Shown: in pieces, positions 22,811 to 30,513 of the stretch | How positions within the stretch are numbered: position 1 is the stretch's first letter | Layout of the letters: each line of letters begins with the position of its first letter | Translations under genes and position numbers: made by a program | Source: an uncultured Prevotella sp. | GTDB lineage: Bacteria; Bacteroidota; Bacteroidia; Bacteroidales; Bacteroidaceae | Assembly: GCA_900550635.1 (NCBI GenBank) | Contig: URSZ01000012.1 | Span: 1-31,377 of the forward strand | DNA length: 31,377 nucleotides | Direction: 5' to 3' | Notes under the pieces: model-generated | Told to the model about the DNA's origin: nothing | The model's database searches: none | What the model saw: the letters and a program-made list of their open reading frames with translations, nothing else

Positions 22811-24817
22811 TTATTGTTTCTCGAAACGAGCGGCCCATCCTCCGCCGGGTTGCATTACGGCCTTGAGCACGTCGTTCTTGGTAACGGTTTGTGTAGTTAC
22901 CTTGTAGTCTTCGGCGTTGCGGTCGGCGTTCACGCCGTCGCTGAATATGATGGCCTTGTACGTGCCTTCGCCGAGGAACGTCAGCGGCACGTCAACGGTG
23001 CGCGCGTCCCAGTTTGTGAGTGCTCCGGCAAACCACGTGTTGCCCTTGCGTTTTGCCGACACGATGTATTCGCCCACCTTGGCCGACGTAACCACCGATT
23101 CGTCGAACACCGCCGGAATTGCGGCGAGGAACTCGGTGCATTCGTGCTCCTTGTAGTATTCCGACGGGGTGTCGCCGAACATTTGCAGCGGGGCATCGTA
23201 TATGGAGTATATTGCCAGCTGGTGAACACGCGTGCCCTGGCTCATGGGCAGGTCGTAAACAGGGCGGTATTGCCCGCGCGTGGCGTTGCGGAACAGGCCG
23301 GGAGTGTAGTCCATGGGGCCGATGAGCATACGGGCGAACGGTATTATCACGTCGTATCGCGGGAAGTCGTTTTTCTTGTTCTCGCTTATGTTAGGCATCC
23401 ACTTGCAGTTCTCCAGTCCCATTACGCCCTCGAAGCCGAGTATGTTGGGGTAGGGGCGGTGCAGGCTCATGGCCTTGGCGCCGTGGTAATCGACAACGAG
23501 CTTGTACTTGGCAGCCAGCGCGGCAATGTCGCGCAGCGAAGCCATCATGAGCTGGTCGTCGTTGTCCATGAAGTCGATTTTGAAGCCTTTTATTCCCATG
23601 TCGGAATAGTGCTTGAAAGCCTGTTCGGTTACCGGCAGGAGGAATTCCCAGCGCGCCCACAGTATCACGCCCACGTTCTTTTCCTTTCCGTGTGCCACTA
23701 TGGCCTCGAGGTCTATGTTGTCGTTCACCTTGAAGAGGTCGCTGCCGCACCAGCCGTCGTCGATAATTATGTATTCCAGGCCGTAGTCGGCGGCAAAGTC
23801 TATATAATATTTATATGTGTCGGTGTTCATGCCCGACTTGAAGTCCACGCCCGTAACGTTCAGCGCGCTCATCCAGTCCCAGGCCACGCGCCCGGGTTTT
23901 ATCCACGAAATGTCGTCCAGACGGCAGGGCGCGGCCAGTTTTTGTGCTATGTCGCAGTCGGCAAGCTGTGCGTCGTTGTCGGTAACCACTATGGCGCGCC
24001 ACGGCATGGTGCGCGAGCCGGATGTTTCGGCAATGTAGTCGCCGCGCTTGTAGGATTGCGTCTTGAATGTGGCCGGTTTGCCGGGCATGAGGTTCACGCC
24101 CTGCGGCACGCCTGCAAAGCTGGAGCAGATAGAGTTGGCTTTGGCCGGGTTTTTCTTCACGAACATGCCTGGGTAGTCTTCGCAGCCTGCGTCGAGAATG
24201 GTGGCCTTTACGTTGCCTCCCAAATCGACGATTACGGGAATGGTGCTCAGCGAGTCGGCAAACATTTGCGATATGTTCTGCTCGTCGTAGAGCGACTCGT
24301 AAGAGTATGAGTAGCGGTCGCCGCGGTTCAGGTTGTGCACGTAGGGCACAAATACCTTGTGGTCGCCGGTGAAGTTGTACTCGGCATACTCGTCCTTAAT
24401 CTTGATGTTGCCTTTTGTCTGACCAACAAAGCGGTATGCCGCCGCGTCGTCGTACACGCGGAACTCAACGGAGTATCCCTTGCACTTGAGGGTGAGCAGG
24501 GTGTAGCGGTCCACCACTTTGGCGCGGCGGTAGAACGGGGTGTCGAACGATGTGTCGACGTTTGTAATCTTGCCTTTCGCCTTTTTAACGCCCGTGCCCC
24601 ACACGGTGCCGTCGTAGAGCGTGAGCGAGATGTCTGAGGGTGCGATAATCTGTTTCTCGCCCAGGTTTACCTGCCATGTCAGTTTGTCTCCGGCAGAGAC
24701 GTTGAGCGTTACTTTTCCTTCCGGCGACTTTACGGTGAAGTCCTTGGCCTGTACTGTGGCCAGGCACATTGCCGGGATGATTGCGGCCAGCGCAATGCGC
24801 ATAGTCTTTCTAAACAT
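22811..24817 (-). CDS. Glycoside hydrolase family 97 enzyme, copy B
   Basis: This 668-residue exported enzyme is paralogous to the neighbouring copy at 20286. It has a signal peptide (MFRKTMRIALAAIIPAMCLATVQA) and the same three-domain layout. The catalytic motifs sit at the same residue numbers: IIDDGW, GFKID (D415) followed by FMDNDDQ, then VDYHGAKAMSLHRPYPN and FEGV (E463). Both copies share long segments such as FDTPFYRR, VYDDAAAYRFVG and NTDTYKYYIDFA. Differences cluster around the active-site rim: ILWARW versus ILWVDW, DYHGAKA versus NYHGTKP, and GCED versus GYAN in the N-domain. This suggests related but distinct substrates. It has its own -7 box (24863-24870) and terminator, so the two GH97 genes can be transcribed independently. 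The exact glycan is unknown. Confidence 0.9.
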   Translation of the reverse strand: MFRKTMRIALAAIIPAMCLATVQAKDFTVKSPEGKVTLNVSAGDKLTWQVNLGEKQIIAPSDISLTLYDGTVWGTGVKKAKGKITNVDTSFDTPFYRRAKVVDRYTLLTLKCKGYSVEFRVYDDAAAYRFVGQTKGNIKIKDEYAEYNFTGDHKVFVPYVHNLNRGDRYSYSYESLYDEQNISQMFADSLSTIPVIVDLGGNVKATILDAGCEDYPGMFVKKNPAKANSICSSFAGVPQGVNLMPGKPATFKTQSYKRGDYIAETSGSRTMPWRAIVVTDNDAQLADCDIAQKLAAPCRLDDISWIKPGRVAWDWMSALNVTGVDFKSGMNTDTYKYYIDFAADYGLEYIIIDDGWCGSDLFKVNDNIDLEAIVAHGKEKNVGVILWARWEFLLPVTEQAFKHYSDMGIKGFKIDFMDNDDQLMMASLRDIAALAAKYKLVVDYHGAKAMSLHRPYPNILGFEGVMGLENCKWMPNISENKKNDFPRYDVIIPFARMLIGPMDYTPGLFRNATRGQYRPVYDLPMSQGTRVHQLAIYSIYDAPLQMFGDTPSEYYKEHECTEFLAAIPAVFDESVVTSAKVGEYIVSAKRKGNTWFAGALTNWDARTVDVPLTFLGEGTYKAIIFSDGVNADRNAEDYKVTTQTVTKNDVLKAVMQPGGGWAARFEKQ

Positions 24818-24862
24818 TTTCTGTAGGTTTTATTGTGAGTTAATGGTATCAGATGTTTCCTA

Positions 24863-24870
24863 CAAAGATA
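24863..24870 (-). promoter_or_regulatory. -7 box for GH97 copy B
   Basis: The minus-strand reading is TATCTTTG, an exact TAnnTTTG match 46 bp upstream of the start. No clear -33 TTTG was found. Confidence 0.45.
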
Positions 24871-25031
24871 TTGCTTTCTTGCGAAAAGCGTTTCGCAATA
24901 ACACGAAAACTTACGGAATAGTTGTTCTAATCCCGCTTTGTCCGTTTACGGTTGTATAAATATTCGGGTGCGTCAACGGATTTTCGCAAAACTTTTTCCA
25001 CCTGCCGCAAAGCCCGTAGGGAAGCCGGGAA

Positions 25032-25094
25032 AAATATGTGCCTTGTATTTTAAAATATGTCCGACCTATTTCAAAATATGTCTGACATATTTTT
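25032..25094. repeat. 21-bp modular repeat array 9 (three units)
   Basis: Units start at 25032, 25053 and 25074. The cores are GTGCCTTG, GTCCGACC and GTCTGAC. The first core and the right border (T-run then ATTTGCTCCC) are the same as in array 5. The left border is GCCGGG plus an A-run. This is the only copy between divergently transcribed genes (GH97 B and korA), and it is well upstream of both promoters. Confidence 0.92.
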
Positions 25095-25200
25095 TATTTG
25101 CTCCCGGACGGGTAGAAAACCGTGCTTTCGGAATCCGGAAAAGTGCCTTGCAAAGGTGAATAAATATGCGCGTAGAGCTTTCCGAAACGGCGTAAATGTA

Positions 25201-25220
25201 TAAATTTGCGAAGGGGGGGG
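25201..25220 (+). promoter_or_regulatory. TAnnTTTG-like box followed by a G8 tract upstream of korA
   Basis: TAAATTTG (25201-25208) is followed 4 bp later by eight consecutive G residues (25213-25220), where a transcript from this box would start. It could be a second korA promoter or a chance match. The 24818-25467 gap otherwise contains array 9, the GH97 B promoter and the korA promoter, with no gene that I can support. Confidence 0.3.
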
Positions 25221-25299
25221 ATTGAAAATCGGGGTAAAAATATTTTTTATCCGCTTTTTTACTCGAAAAACTAACTTTTTACCGTCTAAAGTCGCAAAA

Positions 25300-25333
25300 T
25301 TGTGTCAAGATAGCATAAAAATCACTATCTTTG
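25300..25333 (+). promoter_or_regulatory. Promoter of korAB
   Basis: TTGTG (25300-25304, -33-like) is followed after 21 bp by TATCTTTG (25326-25333), a good Bacteroidetes promoter. Transcription would begin near 25340, giving a leader of about 130 nt to the ATG at 25468. Confidence 0.6.
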
Positions 25334-25467
25334 CAGCAAATGTGCTGCGCAATGCCGGCAGGAATGTGGAATTTGCAATGCGTTGCGGCAGCGTTTACGT
25401 ATAAGAATATCAGCGGTACAAGGCAATGCCTTTGCCGGAAATGAACAAGAATAATCCAATAGAAACT

Positions 25468-27345
25468 ATGAGTAAAAACGAAGAAAAGACGGTAGGAGCA
25501 TGCAACGCAGGAGTTGTAACGCTCGACGACTTCGCAGTGCGCTTCAGTGGTGATTCCGGCGACGGAATGCAGCTGGCGGGAAACATATTCTCAACCGTTT
25601 CGGCCATCGCGGGAAACGACATCTGCACGTTCCCCAATTATCCTGCCGACATACGCGCGCCGCAAGGCACACGCAGCGGAGTGTCGGCGTTCCAGGTACA
25701 TGTGGGCGGAAAAAAGATTTATACGCCCGGCGACAAATGCGACTTGCTCGTGGCTATGAACGCTGCCGCGCTTGCCACGCAATATAAGTTTTGCAAGCCC
25801 GAAGGGGCTATAATAATCGATACGGATTCGTTCAAGGAAAGCGACCTTAAGAAGGCCGAATACACCACCAACGACGCTTTTGCCGAACTCGGCATTAAAA
25901 ACGAAGTGATAGGTGTATCGATTACCACAATGGTGAAGGACTGCCTGGCCGACAGCGGCATGGACAACAAGTCGGTGCTCAAGTGCCGCAACATGTTCGC
26001 CCTCGGATTGGTGTGCTGGCTTCTTGACCGTGACTTGAAAGTGGCCGAAACGCTGTTGCGTGAGAAGTTTGCACGCAAACCGGCCGTAGCCGAAGCCAAT
26101 GTGAAGGTGCTGGAAGCCGGATATAATTTCGGAAGCAACGTGCACGCTTCGATAGAACACACTTACCACATAGAGACGAGCGAACCGAAACGCCCGGGAA
26201 AATACATGGACATAAACGGTAACAAGGCAACGGCCTATGGCTTTATAGCAGCTGCAGAGAAAGCCGGGTTGCGCCTTTACCTCGGTTCTTATCCCATTAC
26301 GCCGGCCACCGATGTGCTGCACGAACTGGCAAAGCACAAGTCGCTCGGAGTGGCAACGGTGCAATGCGAGGACGAGATAGCCGGATGTGCCTCGGCCATA
26401 GGCGCGGCTTTCGCAGGCGCACTGGCCGTTACTTCGACCTCCGGCCCCGGCGTGTGCCTTAAAAGCGAAGCAATGAACCTTGCGGTAATGACCGAGCTTC
26501 CGCTCGTGGTTCTCAACGTGCAGCGCGGCGGTCCTTCGACCGGTCTGCCAACGAAGAGCGAGCAGGCCGACCTGCTGCAGGCACTCTACGGCCGCAACGG
26601 CGAAAGCCCTATGCCCGTACTTGCAGCCTCGTCGCCCGTGGACTGTTTTTACATGGCCTATGAGGCAGCACGCATGGCGCTCGAGCACATGACACCGGTT
26701 GTTCTGCTTACCGACGCATTTATAGCCAACGGTTCAGGCGCGTTCCGCATACCCAGTATCTCCGATATGCCCGACATCGTTCCGCCTTTCGTAAAGGAAG
26801 AACAGAAAGGCAGTTGGACACCTTACCTGCGCAATCCTGAAACGGGCTGCCGTTATTGGGCGGTTCCCGGAATGCAAGGATTCGAACACGTTGTGGGTGG
26901 CTTGGAGAAAAGTAACGAGACCGGTGAGATTTCTGGCGACCCCGCTAACCATCAGCTCATGACCGACCTGCGCGCCCGCAAGGTTGCGATGATTCCGGTG
27001 CCCGACCTCGAGGTGGAAGGCGATTCCGACAACGCAGACATGCTTATCGTAGGCTTTGGCGGCACTTACGGCCACTTGCATTCGGCTCTTGACATAATGA
27101 AAGTTAAAGGCAGAAAGGTGGCTCTGGCACACTTCAAGTATCTGAACCCGCTTCCAAAGAACACTGCCGAGGTATTGCGCCGGTACAAACGTGTTGTCGT
27201 TGCCGAACTGAACGGCGGGCAGCTGGCTGCCTACCTGCGCATGAAAGTGGAGGGAATACATATTGAACAATACAACCAGGTAATGGGGCAACCCTTTAAC
27301 GTGGGACGCCTTGTTGAGGCTTTGGAAAATATAATGGACAAGTGA
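25468..27345 (+). CDS. korA: 2-oxoacid:ferredoxin oxidoreductase, fused gamma-alpha subunit (2-oxoglutarate type)
   Basis: This 625-residue subunit works with KorB to convert 2-oxoglutarate, CoA and oxidised ferredoxin to succinyl-CoA, CO2 and reduced ferredoxin, or to run in reverse. An N-terminal gamma-type domain (about 20-200) opens with RFSGDSGDGMQLAG. It is joined to the alpha pyrimidine-binding domain (about 240-450), with SYPITPATDVLHELA, QCEDEIAG and STSGPGVCLKSEAMNLA, and then to domain II. This gamma-alpha fusion is the usual KorA form in Bacteroidetes. The start at 25468 (MSKNEEKT) is preferred. In-frame ATGs at 25426 and 25441 would add 14 or 9 residues without family resemblance. 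korB follows after 85 bp. Substrate identity rests on family resemblance only; another 2-oxoacid is possible. Confidence 0.9.
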   Translation: MSKNEEKTVGACNAGVVTLDDFAVRFSGDSGDGMQLAGNIFSTVSAIAGNDICTFPNYPADIRAPQGTRSGVSAFQVHVGGKKIYTPGDKCDLLVAMNAAALATQYKFCKPEGAIIIDTDSFKESDLKKAEYTTNDAFAELGIKNEVIGVSITTMVKDCLADSGMDNKSVLKCRNMFALGLVCWLLDRDLKVAETLLREKFARKPAVAEANVKVLEAGYNFGSNVHASIEHTYHIETSEPKRPGKYMDINGNKATAYGFIAAAEKAGLRLYLGSYPITPATDVLHELAKHKSLGVATVQCEDEIAGCASAIGAAFAGALAVTSTSGPGVCLKSEAMNLAVMTELPLVVLNVQRGGPSTGLPTKSEQADLLQALYGRNGESPMPVLAASSPVDCFYMAYEAARMALEHMTPVVLLTDAFIANGSGAFRIPSISDMPDIVPPFVKEEQKGSWTPYLRNPETGCRYWAVPGMQGFEHVVGGLEKSNETGEISGDPANHQLMTDLRARKVAMIPVPDLEVEGDSDNADMLIVGFGGTYGHLHSALDIMKVKGRKVALAHFKYLNPLPKNTAEVLRRYKRVVVAELNGGQLAAYLRMKVEGIHIEQYNQVMGQPFNVGRLVEALENIMDK

Positions 27346-27430
27346 TATTCCAGTTGTCGCATGTAAGTGTATGCAAAATGCAGGCTAAAAGGAAATAGTT
27401 AGGATAACATCATAAAATGAATATAAAATC

Positions 27431-28435
27431 ATGAGCGAATATACAGTAAACGATTTCAAGAAAGGACGTCCGCGTTGGTGTCCCGGCTGCGGTGACCATT
27501 TTTTCCTTGCTTCGCTGCACAAGGCTATGGCAGAGCTGGGCGTTGCACCTTATGATACTGCCGTAATATCGGGCATAGGTTGCTCGAGCCGACTGCCGTA
27601 TTATGTAAAGACTTTCGGTATGCACACGATACACGGGCGTGCTGCCGCTGTGGCTACCGGTTTGAAGATAGCTTCGCCCGAAACCACGGTGTGGCAGATA
27701 AGCGGCGACGGCGACGGGCTCGCTATCGGCGGTAACCATTTCATACATGCAATACGCAGGAATGTAAATATGAATATGGTTCTTCTCAACAACCGTATCT
27801 ACGGCCTGACGAAAGGACAGTATTCGCCGACATCGTTGCGCGGCTGTGTGAGCAAGTCGTCGCCTTACGGTACGGTGGAAGACCCGTTCCGCCCGGCAGA
27901 ACTTTGTTTCGGCGCGCGTGGACGCTTCTTTGCGCGTTGCGTAGCTTCGGACGGGCCGTCTACTGTGGACGTGCTTCTTGCCGCAGCCCGTCATAAGGGT
28001 GCGTCGGTGGTTGAAGTGCTGCAACATTGCGTTATATTCAACAACACAAGCTACGACGATGTGTACTCAAAGGACGGCCGCGCCAGGAATGCAATATATC
28101 TGGAACATGGCAAGCCAATGCTTTTCGGCGAGAACAACGAGTACGGTTTAATGCAGGAAGGCTTCGGCCTTAAAGTGGCGAAGATAGGGGAGAACGGTGT
28201 TACGGTGGATGATATACTGGTTCACGACGCACATTGCGCCGACCCGACGCTGCAACTTAAGCTCGCTCTTATGGAAGGACCCGACTTCCCGCTGGCACTC
28301 GGCGTTATTCGCGATGTAGAAGCTCCCGCTTACGACGAGGAGGTACACCGCCAGATTGACGAGATAAGCGCGCAGAAGCCATATCATAATTTTGCCGAAC
28401 TGGTAGACACGAACAATACGTGGACAGTGGAATGA
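27431..28435 (+). CDS. korB: 2-oxoacid:ferredoxin oxidoreductase beta subunit (2-oxoglutarate type)
   Basis: This 334-residue thiamine-diphosphate-binding partner of KorA carries the Fe-S/structural motif WCPGCGDH (CPGCG at 17-21) and GIGCSSR (C51). The ThDP/Mg motif is GDGDGLAIGGNH (92-103) followed by LLNNRIYGLTKGQ (from about 118). Length and motifs fit KorB, which lacks the long C-terminal ferredoxin domain of some pyruvate enzymes. It lies 85 bp after korA in the same direction and is closed by a strong terminator at 28470, so korAB is a two-gene operon. The start at 27431 (MSEYTVNDF) follows an A/T-rich leader typical for the phylum. Confidence 0.93.
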   Translation: MSEYTVNDFKKGRPRWCPGCGDHFFLASLHKAMAELGVAPYDTAVISGIGCSSRLPYYVKTFGMHTIHGRAAAVATGLKIASPETTVWQISGDGDGLAIGGNHFIHAIRRNVNMNMVLLNNRIYGLTKGQYSPTSLRGCVSKSSPYGTVEDPFRPAELCFGARGRFFARCVASDGPSTVDVLLAAARHKGASVVEVLQHCVIFNNTSYDDVYSKDGRARNAIYLEHGKPMLFGENNEYGLMQEGFGLKVAKIGENGVTVDDILVHDAHCADPTLQLKLALMEGPDFPLALGVIRDVEAPAYDEEVHRQIDEISAQKPYHNFAELVDTNNTWTVE

Positions 28436-28469
28436 GTTTTCACTGACCAGGCGGTTTATAGTATAAAAT

Positions 28470-28511
28470 AAAGAGTACGCAATTCTTTTGAAAGATTGCG
28501 TACTCTTTTTA
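28470..28511 (+). terminator. Rho-independent terminator after korB (bidirectional)
   Basis: AAGAGTACGCAAT (28471-28483) pairs perfectly with ATTGCGTACTCTT (28495-28507) around an 11-nt loop. It is followed by a T-run on the plus strand and preceded by an A-rich stretch that gives T's on the minus strand. It therefore can stop korAB and also the convergent operon ending at 28539. Confidence 0.92.
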
Positions 28512-28538
28512 TAGGTGGTTATGGCTTGATTTGCGGAA

Positions 28539-29117
28539 TCAGTTGTTTATCGCCAAAGTGTTCGAAACGTAGCTCACGCGGTAGCGAATCAGTTTCCTTC
28601 CTTTGTCGCCTTTTACAATCAGTCCCTCGTTGTTCATGTCGTAGGTGCGGTGGCAACGGTCGCATACGGCGTGCCCGTTTTCTTCTATTCTCATAGCTTT
28701 TGCTATGTTATCGCTGCTCCAGCAGTTGGGACACGCACGGTCGTAGCATACAACGGGGTATTCTGCCGAACCTATGTCGTTAAGTGCTGAACGCCCTACA
28801 ATGAATCCGCCTATACAGATATATGTCTGGTAGGCAGAGAGGGCAGTGCGGTTAACTTGAGCAGTAGATGTAAGCGATGAGAAATGGTAATAATTAGCGT
28901 CGGCCCATATTGCGCAGTATTCTCCAAATCCGTTAAGCGCTCCCTGCAATGGCGGTACAGACGTAACAGGCGAGAAAGTGAACGAGGCGCGGTAATTGGA
29001 GAATTTGCTTTCGACCATCTCGTTTGCGCATGACGTTAAAGACAACAGCATGGCTGCAGCAATGAACTGTCTGCCTGTTTTTCTTATTGGAGCGTAAATT
29101 AGCTTTTTCAGAGTCAT
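28539..29117 (-). CDS. Cysteine-rich lipoprotein with a Rieske/zinc-ribbon-like C-terminus
   Basis: From the ATG at 29117 the product is 192 residues: a long basic n-region, a hydrophobic stretch and the lipobox SLTSC (lipidated C30). The C-terminal half contains two cysteine clusters, CYDRACPNCW (C124, C129, C132) and CDRCHRTYD (C152, C155, H156). A Rieske-like tail (GLIVKGDKGRKLIRYRVSY) follows. The arrangement recalls Rieske or zinc-ribbon folds but lacks the canonical CxH...CxxH pair, so cofactor binding is uncertain. Similar lipoproteins occur in Bacteroidales with no known function. Longer in-frame starts exist at 29129, 29162 and 29207. The 29162 ATG would be 2 bp after the argH stop, and 29207 would overlap argH. 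It is the last gene of the pyrE-SRPBCC-argH run and probably part of that operon. Confidence 0.7.
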   Translation of the reverse strand: MTLKKLIYAPIRKTGRQFIAAAMLLSLTSCANEMVESKFSNYRASFTFSPVTSVPPLQGALNGFGEYCAIWADANYYHFSSLTSTAQVNRTALSAYQTYICIGGFIVGRSALNDIGSAEYPVVCYDRACPNCWSSDNIAKAMRIEENGHAVCDRCHRTYDMNNEGLIVKGDKGRKLIRYRVSYVSNTLAINN

Positions 29118-29163
29118 AGCGTTTCGCATTCCGTTTCTCGAATCTGAACCTTTTAAGGCCATG

Positions 29164-30504
29164 TTAACCTTTAAGCAACTTTTGTTCGGCCTGCTCGGCG
29201 CGTTCAAAATGGAATTCGTTAATGGTATAGGCCATGAGTTCGGCTATCTTGTCGTTGCAAAGGTTGCCTATGCTTCCGGCATGAGTGTGGTGTATGTTCT
29301 TGTCAGGAACAAAATTCCCGGCTTCAATCTCAAGGCCAACCTGCTTGTATGCGTCGCGGAAAGATGTGCCGGACAGTACACGGCGGTTTACCTCTTCAAC
29401 CGAAAACATTGCGTCGTAGCGTGGGTCATCAATAATATGTTCGTTTACTTCCGTGCGGGCTATGATGTATTCCGTCATCTGCAGGCAATCGAGCAATTCT
29501 TCGAATGCCGGCATGAATACTTCCTTTATAAGCTGGAAGTCGCGTGAATATCCCGAAGGCAGATTGTTCATCATCATTGTTATCTGTACGGGCAATGACT
29601 GCAACTTGTTGCTTTTAGCACGGATAAGTTCGAAAACATCGGGATTCTTTTTGTGCGGCATTATGCTTGAACCTGTGGTGCATTCTGCGGGAAGTTTTAC
29701 GAAACCGAAGTTCTGCGAGTTGAACAGGCATGCGTCGAATGCCAGTTTGGAGAGCGTACTTGCAATACCTGCCATGGCAAAAGCTATGTTGCGTTCGGTC
29801 TTCCCGCGCCCCATTTGAGCATATACTACATTATAATCCATAGAATCGAAACCGAGCAGGTCGGTAGTCATCTGCCTGTCGAGTGGGAAGGATGAGCCAT
29901 ATCCGGCTGCGGAACCAAGAGGATTGCGGTTGGTAACACGATAAGCAGCGAGGAGCAGCTGCATGTCGTCGGCCAGACTTTCGGCATAAGCACCAAACCA
30001 AAGTCCGAAACTGCTGGGCATAGCCACCTGCATGTGGGTATATCCCGGCATTAAAACGTTTTTGTATTTTTCGCTTTGCTTCTGGAGTTCATTGAACAGG
30101 CTGTTGGCCGCTTCGGCGATGGTACGTATTTCGGAGCGGGCATAAAGTTTTAGGTCTACCAGCACCTGGTCGTTGCGCGAACGCCCGCTGTGGATTTTCT
30201 TTCCTACCACGCCCAACTTTCGGGTAAGCATAAGTTCTACTTGCGAGTGTACGTCTTCTATGCCGTCTTCTATTACTAATTTGCCTTCGTCTGCAAGCTT
30301 GTAGATTTCGCGCAGTTCTTCCAAAAGAATCTTTAGCTCATCAGCTGCAAGCAGACCAATGCTTTCAAGCATTGTGATATGCGCCATTGAGCCTAATACG
30401 TCGTATTTGGCAAGAAATACATCAAGTTCGCGGTCGCGTCCTACAGTGAAACGCTCTATTTCTTTATTTAGCTGTACGTTTTTTTCCCAAAGCTTTGTTG
30501 CCAT
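29164..30504 (-). CDS. argH: Argininosuccinate lyase
   Basis: This 446-residue cytoplasmic homotetrameric enzyme cleaves argininosuccinate to arginine and fumarate, the last step of arginine synthesis. It belongs to the fumarase/aspartase superfamily. The conserved regions are seen in order: DVHSQVELML and GRSRNDQVLVD near residues 105-135, YTHMQVAMP, and the superfamily signature GSSIMPHKKNPD. The segment TGSSIMPHKKN includes the mobile catalytic serine loop. The length is normal. It lies 9 bp after the SRPBCC gene on the same strand, so the two are clearly co-transcribed. It shares a pathway with argF' (4256), which is on the other side of the window and separately controlled. The start at 30504 (MATKLWEKN) matches the family. 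Confidence 0.95.
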   Translation of the reverse strand: MATKLWEKNVQLNKEIERFTVGRDRELDVFLAKYDVLGSMAHITMLESIGLLAADELKILLEELREIYKLADEGKLVIEDGIEDVHSQVELMLTRKLGVVGKKIHSGRSRNDQVLVDLKLYARSEIRTIAEAANSLFNELQKQSEKYKNVLMPGYTHMQVAMPSSFGLWFGAYAESLADDMQLLLAAYRVTNRNPLGSAAGYGSSFPLDRQMTTDLLGFDSMDYNVVYAQMGRGKTERNIAFAMAGIASTLSKLAFDACLFNSQNFGFVKLPAECTTGSSIMPHKKNPDVFELIRAKSNKLQSLPVQITMMMNNLPSGYSRDFQLIKEVFMPAFEELLDCLQMTEYIIARTEVNEHIIDDPRYDAMFSVEEVNRRVLSGTSFRDAYKQVGLEIEAGNFVPDKNIHHTHAGSIGNLCNDKIAELMAYTINEFHFERAEQAEQKLLKG

Positions 30505-30513
30505 TTTCTATAA

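Noticed and set aside
22721..24310. 529-codon plus-strand open frame opposite GH97 copy B
   Set aside because: It mirrors a well-supported glycoside hydrolase. It is rich in Val/His/Ala runs typical of antisense frames and shows no domain signature.
25591..26688. 365-codon minus-strand open frame opposite korA
   Set aside because: It is a shadow of the korA coding sequence, with no motif and no promoter or start context.
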